The translations under genes and the position numbers were made by a program. The notes beneath the pieces are model-generated. The model worked only from the letters and a program-made list of their open reading frames with translations, was not told the origin of the DNA and did not search any database. From Hedera helix (taxonomy: Eukaryota > Streptophyta > Magnoliopsida > Apiales > Araliaceae), in the NCBI GenBank assembly GCA_947179155.2, contig OX359282.1, positions 12,672,533-12,736,532 of the forward strand: a stretch of DNA of 64,000 bases. The letters run 5' to 3'. Every line of letters starts with the position of its first letter. Within the stretch, counting starts at the first letter, position 1. Shown one piece after another: positions 38,050 through 48,830 of this stretch.

Positions 38050-38312
38050 AGGGTTATTCACCAACAGGAGGTAATCCGCGCCGTAAGGTTATTCCCATCA
38101 ATTTGAATACGAATAGTTATTCACCAAACAGGCGATAATCCGCGCCGTAAGGTTATTCCCATCAATTTGAATACGAAGAGTTATTCACCAAACATGCGAT
38201 AATCCGCACCGTAAGGTTATTCTCAAAGATTAATAAGGAATGAATACAAAAGGTTATTCACCAACAGACGGTAAACCGCGCCGTAAGGTTATTCCCACAA
38301 TTTAATACATGG
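38050..38312. repeat. Four 64-bp repeats in the C 3' LTR
   Basis: Units begin GGTTATTCACC and contain GATAATCCGCGCCGTAAGG; they start at about 38052, 38115, 38180 and 38252 and are 80-95% alike by eye. GGTTATTC occurs at both ends of each unit. Confidence 0.85.
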
Positions 38313-38884
38313 AAATAAATGGCATAAGAAAGAAACGATATTATTTTCGAGAATCAAAGAATGATAATCCCTTCAAGTAAGAAAGAAAATAATATCCATT
38401 TATGATGATGAAAAGAGTGATACCCCTTACCTTAACACGTGACTGGATATTGATTTAAATGAGGTTGATCAACCTATATATTTTTAATAAAATTAGTAAT
38501 TACCACATATAAATTTCAAGGTGTATGATAATTCATATATTATGAACTATCAAAATTATATATATTTAACATAATTTTTGTAGTATAATATAACTACTTT
38601 TAAATAGTTTTAAAAATAATATTCCAAAATAAATCTTCCAAAGAAAGCTTTTAAAAATGAATTTTCTTAAAGAAGAGTCTTCTAAAGGAAGATTTGTGAA
38701 TACCTTGAAAAATAGGAATTTATAAAATTACTACTCTTTAATAAAAGACTTACTTGAAAAATTCCTGCACTCCTTTTGGCTTTCAAACACTCAAAATAGT
38801 CTTACTATTCTTAGAGAAAACTCATAAAATTCTTATAGAAATTTTTTATGTTTTAGGTGTGATTTTTCTATTCAGCTGAGCAAG

Positions 38885-38893
38885 CTATTTATA
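38885..38893 (-). promoter_or_regulatory. TATA box of C 3' LTR
   Basis: Minus-strand TATAAATAG, with CTCC directly before it and GCTTGCTCAGC directly after. Confidence 0.7.
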
Positions 38894-39159
38894 GGAGAAA
38901 AGAGATTGTTACTATGCGAGTGGTAGGTGGCTGGCGTGTTGCACGCCAGCCTGAGAAATTCAGGCAGCAGCCTCACCAACCCACGTTCCAGCAAACACAA
39001 TTCACATTTTAATTTTCATGTGGGCCCCATATGGGTCCCACATGTTACTATTCACTTTACTATTTCAAATAGTAAAATTAATTAATTTTTATTTTATTTT
39101 ATTTATTTATTTATTTATTCTTCCTGTGGGTCCAACATATAAAATAAAATAATGCTACA

Positions 39160-39460
39160 ACAATAATTCAACAATAATGTAATAAACACGTTACAGATTA
39201 TTAATTTAATAATATAAATTACAGTATATTTGCTACTGTGACAATTATTAGGTTCAATAATTTTTAAAACAGTGCAGCAACAATTATTGACTCAATGATA
39301 TAAAAATACAGTGTAATGATAATTATTGAATCAATAATGCAAAATACTATGTAATAACAATTATTGAATTGATAACATAAAATATTATGCAGTGATAATT
39401 ATTGATGAAATGATGCGCAACAGTTACGGTGTCAATTATCAGACCAAAAATATGAGACAC
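39160..39460. repeat. Degenerate U3 repeats upstream of the C promoter (3' LTR)
   Basis: Five or so units of about 45-50 bp centred on CAATAATTATTGA-like palindromes (for example ACAATTATTGAAT, GATAATTATTGAATC). They lie 270-570 bases upstream of the TATA box, where retrotransposon enhancers usually sit. The other LTR has the same at about 45828-46130. Confidence 0.65.
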
Positions 39461-39811
39461 TGTGCAATACCGTGTGCTACAGAAAAATACTATAAATTAC
39501 CGTATGCTACTATTCTTTTATCACCGGTATTTTAACAGTTAACACCGTTGACTATTTTTATTTAAAAATGTTACTTCTGTCGTTTTTTATATCCGACAAA
39601 TATTCCGTTGTGGGGTCCACCAATAATTAGTTATTTCGGCGCCGTCGTACGGCCCGAATATTCCCCGACAAAACGAATATTGTCCGACAAAATAAAATTT
39701 GCACATAACATCCTTAACTTTCAATTTCGTCAATTTAACCACTTACTATTTCATGAAAAAATATATGAAGAAAAATTAAATTTTATATTTCATAAATTTC
39801 GGGGTCTTACA

Positions 39812-39824
39812 ATCTCCCCTCCTT
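39812..39824 (-). other. Polypurine tract of element C
   Basis: Minus-strand AAGGAGGGGAGAT abuts the LTR start TGTAAGACCCC. It follows TTTCGGGGACGAAATT, the conserved phrase that ends pol in Tekay-type chromoviruses. Confidence 0.88.
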
Positions 39825-39965
39825 ATGTAATTTCGTCCCCGAAATTGATGTACCTGGCATTTCGAAGAGGTAAGGATACTTAGATTTCATCTCAGATTCT
39901 AGTTCCCAGGTCATTTCCTCAATATCTTGGTTCCTCCATAAAACCTTAACTTGAGGTATAACCTT

Positions 39966-41132
39966 TTAGCGTAGAATCTGCTCCTTCTTATCTAGGATCT
40001 TAACAGGTACCTCCTCGTACGTTAAATTATCTGCTATAACGTCCAGTTCTAACTCAATGACGTGGTTTGGGTCCTTCACATATTTACGTAACATAGATAT
40101 GTGAAAAACGTTATGGATGCGAGACATACTTGGTGGTAAGGCTAGTCTGTAGGTTACGGTTCCTACTCGATCGAGAATTTCAAATGAGCCAATAAATCGA
40201 GGGTTGAACTTTTCTCTCTTTCCGAATCTCGTAACTCCTTTCCATGGAGAAACACGTAAAAATACATGATCTCCGACGTTGAATCTTTCATATCTCCGAT
40301 GAAGATTAGCATAACTCTTTTGTCGTTCTTGTGCGGTCTGTATTCGTTGTCGGATCATTTGGATCTTTTCTGTTGTCAAGCGTACCAACTTGGGTCTCAA
40401 CAATTTTGCTTCTCCTACCTCATTCCAACATATTGGAGAACGACACTTGCGTCCATATAAAGCCTCGAATGGAGCCATACCTATACTTGCTTGGTAACTG
40501 TTGTTATAGGAAAATTCCACCAATGGCAAGTACTTATCCCAACTTCCTTTGAAATCTAGTACGCAAAGTCTTAAAAGATCTTCGAGGGTCTGGATCGTCC
40601 TTTCCGATTGTCCGTTCGTTTGAGGATGGTATGCAGAACTGAATCGTAGCTCAGTGCCCATAGGTTTTTGTAGACTGATCCAAAAGCGTGAAGTGAATCT
40701 AGGATCTCGATCAGAAACTATGGAAACTGGCATGCCATGCAATCTCACGATCTCATTTATGTACATATCGGCAAGACGTTCAAGTGAAAAGTTTTCTCGT
40801 ATAGGCAAGAAATAAGCGGATTTGGTCAATCTATCTACGATGACCCAAATTGCATCTAAGCCTTGAGAAACTTTGGGAAGACCCGTCACGAAATCCATAT
40901 TGATGTGTTCCCACTTCCATTCGGGAACCTCAAGTGGTTGTAATGGACCCTTAGGTACTTGATGCTCTGCCTTGACACGTTGACAAGTTAGGCACCTTGA
41001 GATAAACTCTGCAATCTCCCTTTTCATATTGTTCCACCAAAATGTATGTCGAAGATCTCGATACATCTTGGTACCTCCTGGGTGGATTGCAAACGGCGTG
41101 TTGTGTGCCTCCATCATGATTTTATGCTTCAA
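39966..41132 (-). pseudogene. Ty3/Gypsy integrase of element C, 388 codons open
   Basis: The order of domains is complete. The zinc-binding HHCC region keeps its second histidine (HPGGTKMYRD) and CLTCQ. The catalytic triad is present: D in MDFVTGLP, D in VSDRDPRF, E in GQSERTIQTLEDLLR. The C-terminal half includes WDKYLPLVEFSYNNS, the FEALYGRKCRSP block and a GPY/F-like module near RFIGSFEIL and IHNVFHISMLRKY. The open stretch begins at a TTG right after a TAA stop at about 41133, so it has no proper start of its own. A stop at 39963 separates it from the chromodomain-like tail. Integrase would insert cDNA; the protein may be functional only if expressed as part of a larger product, which is not possible from this copy. 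Confidence 0.95.
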
Positions 41133-41297
41133 TTAAGGATCGTTAGGAACACAGAGTCGAGAGTTAACTCGAAGTATTCCTGTCTCGTCGATTCTTGCTT
41201 CGGGGATGGCACCTTCTTGTACTTTCTTCATCATGTTCATCAGTTTCGGATCAGTAGCTTGAGCAGCTTTAATTTTATCGATTAAAGCTGGTTCTAC

Positions 41298-41714
41298 TCA
41301 CACGTGAGCAATCTTCGAGTGGGTCCCTGGTGTCTTTAGCTCTATCTCCATCTTTTGCAAGTCGTACAAAATACACTTTTGTGTTGTCAGCAGTGCACTT
41401 GTACTCGCATAAGATCTTCTGCTCAAAGCGTCAGCTACAACGTTCGCCTTTCCCGGGTGATACTGGATTGTGTGGTCGTAATCCTTCAACAGCTCAAGCC
41501 AACATCGTTGTCGCATGTTGAGTTCCTTCTGGGTGAAGAAATACTTGAGACTTTTATGATCCGTATAGATATCCACTTTTTCTCCGTACAAGTAGTGTCT
41601 CCAGATCTTCAACGCGAAAACGACTGCTGCCAACTCTAGATCATAAGTAGGATAATTTTTCTCATAATCTTTGAGTTGTCGAGAGGCATAGGCTATAACC
41701 TTTCCATGTTGCAT
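41298..41714 (-). pseudogene. Ty3/Gypsy RNase H domain of element C
   Basis: Open for 138 codons. Recognisable blocks are VIAYASRQLK, the ELAAVVFALKIWRHYLYG helix, YTDHKSLKYF with the catalytic aspartate, MRQRCWLELLKDYD, and HPGKANVVADALSR, the usual end of the domain. The N-terminal part with the first catalytic residue (VIYSDASGKGLGCVL) lies just upstream in the same frame, after a TGA stop at about 41769. RNase H removes the RNA template during reverse transcription. The sequence itself is well kept, but it cannot be translated together with a reverse transcriptase here. Confidence 0.93.
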
Positions 41715-42158
41715 AAGGACACAGCCTAGACCTTTGCCTGAAGCATCGCTGTAAATGACAAATTCTCCTAATCATGATGGTATGGTCAGAACAGGAGCTG
41801 AAACAAGTCTCCTCTTGAGTTCTCGAAAACTTTTCTCGCATTCCTCGCTCGATATAAGTTTTGTACTAGAACGAATGATACCGATATCTAATAATTAAAC
41901 TTTCAACTCTTGGTGTTCTATGGGAGCCATTTGGTATGAGACTTTGAAAATGGGCTTAGTGTCGGGTTCAAATACAGAATTCAATTTCACGATTTGGGGG
42001 TAAGCCAGAAAGTTCCTCTGGAAAAACGTCAGGAAACTCATTAACAATGGGAATATCATTCAAGTTTGACGTGTTTTTGTTCAAATCAGTAACATGAGCT
42101 AAAAAGGCTTGACATCCGTTTTTCAATAAACGAATGACTTTATGGCTAGAAATAATAG

Positions 42159-42510
42159 TTATAGATTCAATGGTTTAGTTGCTTGAATTTGCATGACAGG
42201 TTGATTAGGAATATGAAAACTAATAATCTTATGAAAACAATCAATTTTAGCATGATGGGTAGTCAACCAATCAATTCCTAAAATCACATCAAATTCATGC
42301 ATCTCCAAAGAAATAAGGTCAACAGATAATGTGAGGTTGTTGATTTGAACTAGGCAAGATTTATAGATAGTAAATATAATAGGTATTTCTCCCAATGAGG
42401 TTTCAACTGATAAGACAAGATTTAAGTTTTCAATAGTCAAATTTAAACGTTGAGTACATATAGGTGAGATAAAAGAATGGGTAGAGCCAGTATCTAACAG
42501 AGCGTAGAAT
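42159..42510 (-). pseudogene. Aspartic protease domain of element C
   Basis: The frame contains ALLDTGSTHSFIS, with the catalytic aspartate at 42492-42494, then LEMHEFDVILGIDWL, the conserved second half of Gypsy retropepsins. It runs without a stop from the DTG motif to 42159. The protease would cut the Gag-Pol polyprotein. The frame is shifted by one base relative to the 211-codon frame upstream, which ends at 42532. Downstream, another broken stretch (VIRLLK.GCQAFLAHV, then EFPDVFPEELSGLP) leads to the reverse-transcriptase remnant. Confidence 0.9.
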
Positions 42511-42531
42511 TAACGAGAATTTATGAATAAC

Positions 42532-43167
42532 TTACCAGTTATCACCTCCTTCGGTTTCTTGACTGTTATCGTCAAATCGAATCCCGAGTACTTCATTCGG
42601 ATCTTCACGTATTTCAACCACGAGAATACCACTAAATAATTCTCTAACGAACTGTTTCTCGGATTCCTCAACTTCATCAGTAGTAACGTACCAATGATTT
42701 CTATAAGAATAGTATTTTCGATAGACTGCAGTTTCCACGATGGTGACTAACTTAACCTGAATTCCTCTAAATTGTAACGCCCAAAAGTATAGAAACATCA
42801 TTTTTAAATAATCTTGAAAATCATAGCTAGAACACCATAAATCCCAAGGACTGATATGAAAAGTCCATATATTCTGATCCTTTGTTATCGAGCATAACCA
42901 GGTGATATGATTCTTCCAATTAGTGAGCAGATTAAAGGCAATAATTTCCGCAAGTTCATTACTTCCTTTAATTGCTTCTAATAACGGATCTGGAACGACT
43001 GTAGTAGAGCTTTCACCTTCATCCTTATTGGATAGAACACACATAATTTTTTCCTTAGGCAAATGATTCAACTCTGAGTTTGTAAGAAGATTATTCGTCG
43101 CCTCTTGTTTTGCAGCTACATTTGTTTCGGTCATTTCATAGTTAACCTCCTGATTTCCAGATGTCAT
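42532..43167 (-). CDS. Unknown 211-aa protein in the gag position of element C
   Basis: An intact ATG-to-TAA frame starting 200 bases inside the 5' LTR end and finishing about 20 bases before the protease motif, exactly where a Gypsy element has gag. It shows none of the Gag features: no CCHC zinc knuckle, no SWLxSLP or KFLxKF blocks. The N-terminal third (residues 1-70) is polar and acidic with many N, E and T; residues 75-145 are rich in aromatic residues (WLCSI, WTFHISPWDLW, FLYFWALQF), and the C-terminal third is acidic (DEVEESEKQF, REDPNEV). I recognise no family. It could be a captured gene piece, a highly diverged structural protein, or an unconstrained frame. That it is open while pol is full of stops argues for some constraint. 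The function is unknown. Confidence 0.6.
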   Translation of the reverse strand: MTSGNQEVNYEMTETNVAAKQEATNNLLTNSELNHLPKEKIMCVLSNKDEGESSTTVVPDPLLEAIKGSNELAEIIAFNLLTNWKNHITWLCSITKDQNIWTFHISPWDLWCSSYDFQDYLKMMFLYFWALQFRGIQVKLVTIVETAVYRKYYSYRNHWYVTTDEVEESEKQFVRELFSGILVVEIREDPNEVLGIRFDDNSQETEGGDNW

Positions 43168-43352
43168 ACTTAACTGTGGTCACAAAATAAATGTTAGTTC
43201 AAATAAACTGACTCATCACTTCATGTTCCTATATTCAAATCGACTCATTAGATAATAAAATCTCATTTAGGTGGGACACATTAGTGACTGATTCTATTCG
43301 TCTCTCCCCTCCTAGTTCTAACCCCAGATCTCCATTCAAGACCATATCCCTA

Positions 43353-43365
43353 GGCTCTGATACCA
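43353..43365 (-). other. Primer-binding site of element C (tRNA-iMet type)
   Basis: The minus strand reads TGGTATCAGAGCC two bases inside the 5' LTR, complementary to the 3' end of plant initiator-methionine tRNA. Confidence 0.93.
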
Positions 43366-44718
43366 ACTGTGACGCCCCCAAATCTGAGCCCACACAGCCC
43401 AAACTTGAGTCGTCAAAAGACTATAACAAAATTATTACAACAAAGCACAACGTACAACAATACAGTGTATAATAATACACAACTAAGTCTTCACTATTAT
43501 TGCCACACTATTTTACAACACGTGAAGACTAGGATAGCTATTTCTCGGACTCTCACCCCATCCCCCAGCTAGACCCCGTTACGTTTTCATCTCCTGTTGA
43601 AAAACAATGGAACAAAAGAAAGGGTGAGCTCAAATAGCGCAGTAAGAAATATCATGACTAAGATAATGACGAATAAATTATCATTAGCCTTCAACAGTTA
43701 AGTTCTTGATAGAATATAATAGACTACAAGGTTTATATCAAAAACTGCAATTAAATTCTTGAACAATGTTCAGATCAATGATAGCAGCGGAATGAGCAAT
43801 CTATTAGAAGAATAATGCAGACTATAATGTCCACTCGCTTCTCTTTTTAGTAAAAATATCATCAACTTTTATCATCTGAAATACCATTAGTCAAGATAAT
43901 ACAACTTCACAGTTCCTGGTCATAATCATGCAGATCAACAGTTCATCTTTGCACTACGGGCCAAAGACATTCAATATAACACCAACGGTCATGATTATAC
44001 CAGATTCAGCCTTTGGTCATAATCATACCAACCAACAGTTCATCTTTGCACTACGGGCCAAAGAGAACATTCACCACGTGCCATAAAAGACACTGAACAG
44101 ATGTATCGCCTTTAACCTAGTATATCGCCTTTAACCTATCATCTGTTCAACAATTATATCACATCTGTGCCCCCGACCACAGATATTTAGAACAGCTTGA
44201 TTCTTGATGATTAATAAAAATAACAGTGATACAAATGATGAACAGAAGAACAGGATAAACAATAAGTATCAGAAGTTTACTTTGTGCAGATTCAAATAAT
44301 GTCCAAATTGCCAACATAATGTGGAGTGAAATTTAAAAATGATATTCAAGATCCACAGTTCAGAATAACGATTACAGTTCAATAGAAATGTTCAGAAAAT
44401 AGGAAGGTTCAGTTAAAATAATGAAATTCAACTATTATGGAACATATAATATTTTCAGGAATTATAGAAGCAATAGTTCCATAATAAGTTTCGATTTAGG
44501 TGTATGAAAGAAAATAATATCCCTTACCGTAGCAGGTTTGATTAACAAAAGGTGAAGGAAATTAATATCCCTTACCATAGTAAGTTTAATAATGGAAGAT
44601 GAAAAAGATGGTATCCCTTATGAGTATAAAGGAAAATGATATCACTTACGAATATGGAATAAAAGTGTCATGTGATAATTCGTGTAGACAAATTATTTCC
44701 ACACGAGACAAATAAAAA

Positions 44719-44980
44719 GGGTTATTCACCAACAGGAGGTAATCCGCGCCGTAAGGTTATTCCCATCAATTTGAATACGAATAGTTATTCACCAAACAGG
44801 CGATAATCCGCGCCGTAAGGTTATTCCCATCAATTTGAATACGAAGAGTTATTCACCAAACATGCGATAATCCGCACCGTAAGGTTATTCTCAAAGATTA
44901 ATAAGGAATGAATACAAAAGGTTATTCACCAACAGACGGTAAACCGCGCCGTAAGGTTATTCCCACAATTTAATACATGG
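44719..44980. repeat. Four 64-bp repeats in the C 5' LTR
   Basis: Same array as at 38050-38312, with no visible change in unit number. Confidence 0.85.
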
Positions 44981-45552
44981 AAATAAATGGCATAAGAAAG
45001 AAACGATATTATTTTCGAGAATCAAAGAATGATAATCCCTTCAAGTAAGAAAGAAAATAATATCCATTTATGATGATGAAAAGAGTGATACCCCTTACCT
45101 TAACACGTGACTGGATATTGATTTAAATGAGGTTGATCAACCTATATATTTTTAATAAAATTAGTAATTACCACATATAAATTTCAAGGTGTATGATAAT
45201 TCATATATTATGAACTATCAAAATTATATATATTTAACATAATTTTTGTAGTATAATATAACTACTTTTAAATAGTTTTAAAAATAATATTCCAAAATAA
45301 ATCTTCCAAAGAAAGCTTTTAAAAATGAATTTTCTTAAAGAAGAGTCTTCTAAAGGAAGATTTGTGAATACCTTGAAAAATAGGAATTTATAAAATTACT
45401 ACTCTTTAATAAAAAACTTACTTGAAAAATTCCTGCACTCCTTTTGGCTTTCAAACACTCAAAATAGTCTTACTATTCTTAGAGAAAACTCATAAAATTC
45501 TTATAGAAATTTTTTATGTTTTAGGTGTGATTTTTCTATTCAGCTGAGCAAG

Positions 45553-45561
45553 CTATTTATA
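45553..45561 (-). promoter_or_regulatory. TATA box of C 5' LTR
   Basis: Minus-strand TATAAATAG; presumed start of the C transcript about 30 bases to the left. Confidence 0.7.
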
Positions 45562-48425
45562 GGAGAAAAGAGGTTGTTACTATGCGAGTGGTAGGTGGCT
45601 GGCGTGTTGCACGCCAGCCTGAGAAATTCAGGCAGCAGCCTCACCAACCCACGTTCCAGCAAACACAATTCACATTTTAATTTTCATGTGGGCCCCATAT
45701 GGGTCCCACATGTTACTATTCACTTTACTATTTCAAATAGTAAAATTAATTAATTTTTATTTTATTTTATTTATTTATTTATTTATTTATTTATTCTTCC
45801 TGTGGGTCCAACATATAAAATAAAATAATGCTACAACAATAATTCAACAATAATGTAATAAACACGTTACAGATTATTAATTTAATAATATAAATTACAG
45901 TATATTTGCTACTGTGACAATTATTAGGTTCAATAATTTTTAAAACAGTGCAGCAACAATTATTGACTCAATGATATAAAAATACAGTGTAATGATAATT
46001 ATTGAATCAATAATGCAAAATACTATGTAATAACAATTATTGAATTGATAACATAAAATATTATGCAGTGATAATTATTGATGAAATGATGCGCAACAGT
46101 TACGGTGTCAATTATCAGACCAAAAATATGAGACACTGTGCAATACCGTGTGCTACAGAAAAATACTATAAATTACCGTATGCTACTATTCTTTTATCAC
46201 CGGTATTTTAACAGTTAACACCGTTGACTATTTTTATTTAAAAATGTTACTTCTGTCGTTTTTTATATCCGACAAATATTCCGTTGTGGGGTCCACCAAT
46301 AATTAGTTATTTCGGCGCCGTCGTACGGCCCGAATATTCCCCGACAAAACGAATATTGTCCGACAAAATAAAATTTGCACATAACATCCTTAACTTTCAA
46401 TTTCGTCAATTTAACCACTTACTATTTCATGAAAAAAATATATGAGGAAAAATAAAATTTTATATTTCATAAAATTCGGGGTCTTACACTAAGGGATACA
46501 TCCGGTATTTTCTGAAAAGTCCGGGGGCAATTCTGTCATTTTCGTGGCTAAAGGACACATTCGGTATTAACGGAAAAGGGCAAGGGCACGCTGGTAATTT
46601 CTAGCATTGTCGTCGGTCGCGCCATGCGCAACCCTGCCTCTGTCGACGCCATCAAAATGATGTCGTTTCACAGCCGATTCTATACCCTCCGCGCATTGCG
46701 CGACCCTCTCCCCGCGCACCCAAAAACGGCGTCGTTTAATCCCTGCATCCGAAAAAATGCGCGGCGGCTTTTTCTTCTTCTTCCTTCCCAGCCGAATAGT
46801 GTATCAACTTTTCCAACAAAATTACCATTTTTGCTTAAAATTTCACAACAAAACTATTCCAAAAATCATATAATTCATAGATATACATCTAAAAATTATT
46901 TAGAATAATTATTCTAATTATTTACAATTTTTCACAAAACTAATTTATTACCATAAATACCAAAATAAATCATAAAAATTTGAATTATACCTTCTTTGAA
47001 GCTTAAAACTTCCTCTAGATGGCACCAAAATTTCTTCTTTTCCCTCTTGGTGGTAGCATGGTGGTCGGGTGGTGGTTTTTCGATGGTGGTCTCGGATGAG
47101 GAAGAAAGAGAAGGAAAGTTGTTACTTTTATTTATTATTTTTCTTTCTTTGTTCTTCTCACTTGCTTCATTCTTCTAACTTCTTTTTATAGTAAAAAACA
47201 ATTAATTAATTCCTAAAAGAATAAAACATCCACCGACTTAAGTTTCGGGAAATTTTCATGCAACAATTAAGTTTCTAATACATTACGTAACCATTTCGTG
47301 TAATAACTGTTTTATATAATAAATATAAAGTATTTATTTTAATTCACCAAAATTCATTATATGGTTTATAAATAATATTAACACCATTTTTGGGTACTTT
47401 TCTTGACAAATTTTGTACACGCATAATGACATGCATGTAATTAAATGAGGTAATTTATACCTCCAAAAATCATAAAATAATTCATATAACATATAAAAAT
47501 TATTTTTCATAATTTTTCACTCCGTTACTTGGACAACATGTTGAATTAACATGTTCATATTTCTGAAATATTATTTTTCATAAAAGTCATAATAATTCCA
47601 TTATACATAGATATAATGTTTAATAACTTAAAACATTTCTTTTTCTTATTTATTATTCAATTTCTTTAATATTTACAATAATTTCTTTATATATAAATTA
47701 TATAATTTAATATTATATAATTTATATATTTACATTCTCCTTTCTTAATTAATTTCTTAAATTCTTCCATAATTATCAATTAATTAATAATTTCACATTT
47801 ATTAACTCTCTCATTATTTTAATTATATAATTTATCCTTATATAATTATAATTTTCTTTAAACATCACTTTAATTTTCTTATATAAATTATATAATTTAT
47901 TATTATATAATTTATATAATTACATTTCTTCTCAATCAATTTCTAAATTTTCACCATAATTCTTAATTAAATCCAAAAATCAATAATTATAATTTTATTA
48001 ACTTCCCCATTCGCTTTTCATTTAAAATTGGATTAATTTAATTATTAATCCTTTTACTTCCATAATTAATAACATAACACATATATATACAAATGAATAT
48101 ATATATTCATATCTAATAACATTATTTAAATAATAATTCCTGCACCTTCACAATAATTTTATTGTACAATTTATTGTACCTTTACATATAATTTCTTTTA
48201 TTTTTCATAAATTGTTTTTAAACAATTTATTTACTTTTCAATTAACTTAAATCAACGTCAATTATCACCATCTCTATACTGATTTAATTTTATCAATTAA
48301 ATCCCTTCACATACCTTAAATCACATAATATAATAGTTAATTTAAACAACCTTGATAATTTCATCAATTAAATTCTCATTTAATATTATTAAAGAAATCC
48401 TGAAAATTCGGATCCTCACAAAAAT

Positions 48426-48768
48426 AGTAATTTTCAATTCTTTTATAAACATCAAATATGATAAAACAACATCTCAAAAAATTAATATAAGCCTTATGTG
48501 ACACAACAAACTTATAATGATTATTTGATACTCTATCGTTTTATCATTCTAGAAGGCGACGTCCGATATTTTTAATAAATATCTTTGAACGTTACAACTT
48601 AATATTATGAGTTGTAGAATAAATAAATTAGAACCATTCTAATTTTATTTAATTGGATTAAATTCCTTTAATTCATTAATTAAACCTTTTAATTTATTTT
48701 ATAAATAATATTTATTTTACATCATGAGAGGTTTGTTAATATTAATTGTCTAATCTTGTTTAGCGTGC

Positions 48769-48830
<62 letters not shown>

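Larger units (their letters stand above)
36700..39811 (-). mobile_element. 3' LTR of element C
   Basis: Plus-strand ends TGTGACGCCCCCAAATC and CGGGGTCTTACA; 3112 bp. Because C is transcribed from the minus strand, U3 is at 38920-39811 and R-U5 at 36700-38860. Compared with the other LTR it has one shorter (TTTA)n run and one shorter A run. A 67-codon open stretch at its left end is present in both LTRs but is a GC-neutral coincidence without similarity. Confidence 0.95.
39838..41965 (-). pseudogene. Broken pol of element C (reverse-transcriptase ends, RNase H, integrase, chromodomain)
   Basis: One minus-strand frame can be followed from about 41965 to 39838. It begins with the N-terminal edge of reverse transcriptase (SYQMAPIEHQELK, then GIIRSS), jumps at about 41862-41875 straight to the C-terminal edge (TKLISSEECEKSF), so the whole catalytic core of roughly 700 bp, including YxDD, is deleted. 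RNase H and integrase follow, then a chromodomain-like tail (KVLWRN, TWELESEM, YPYLFE). In-frame stops lie at about 41919, 41769, 41298, 41133 and 39963. No active polyprotein can be made. Neighbours: protease upstream, polypurine tract downstream. Confidence 0.92.
36700..46488 (-). mobile_element. Element C: recent non-autonomous chromovirus-like Gypsy element
   Basis: Two direct LTRs (36700-39811 and 43368-46488) flank a 3556-bp internal region with a primer-binding site, a polypurine tract and a partial pol on the minus strand. Flanks are CTAGG (36695-36699) and CTAAG (46489-46493), a duplication with one mismatch. The LTRs differ by about six substitutions and two length changes in 3.1 kb, so the insertion is young and is the latest event in this nest. 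The reverse-transcriptase core is deleted, pol has several stops, and gag is replaced by an unrelated 211-codon frame. The element must have been copied by proteins from another element. Confidence 0.93.
43368..46488 (-). mobile_element. 5' LTR of element C
   Basis: 3121 bp, nearly identical to the 3' LTR. It drives transcription of C toward lower coordinates from the TATA box at 45553-45561. All modules described for the other LTR are repeated here: 64-bp repeats at 44719-44980, tandem duplication at 43918-44067, U3 repeats at 45828-46130. Confidence 0.95.
35305..48420 (-). mobile_element. Solo LTR B3 (family B), carrying element C
   Basis: Plus-strand ends TGTAACGACCCCG (35305) and GGATCCTCACA (48420), exact 5-bp duplications AAAAT at 35300-35304 and 48421-48425. 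Its own sequence is 35305-36699 plus 46489-48420, about 3.3 kb, as in other B copies. C inserted into its degenerate-repeat region. The GC dyad island is at 46615-46765 (CCGCGCATTGCGCG at 46689-46702, AAAACGGCGTCGTTT at about 46723). It is inserted in Copia element E at GTGACACAACAAAAT. Confidence 0.93.

Noticed and set aside
37248..38312. Possible CRISPR-like array (regularly spaced repeats in the C LTR)
   Set aside because: The repeats are tandem, degenerate and inside a retrotransposon LTR in a plant genome; no spacers or cas genes.
39608..39883. A 91-codon plus-strand frame at the LTR/internal border of element C
   Set aside because: It crosses the LTR end and polypurine tract in antisense to the element; coincidental.
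41330..41639. Plus-strand frames opposite RNase H of element C
   Set aside because: They are antisense shadows of a strongly coding segment on the minus strand.
36701..43572. Identical 67-codon frames at 36701-36904 and 43369-43572
   Set aside because: They are the same LTR sequence in the two LTRs of element C, antisense to the element's transcription and without similarity to any protein I know.
48772..48825. (AT)n run as a possible replication origin or fragile site
   Set aside because: It is a simple microsatellite inside a decayed Copia element; nothing supports a specific function.
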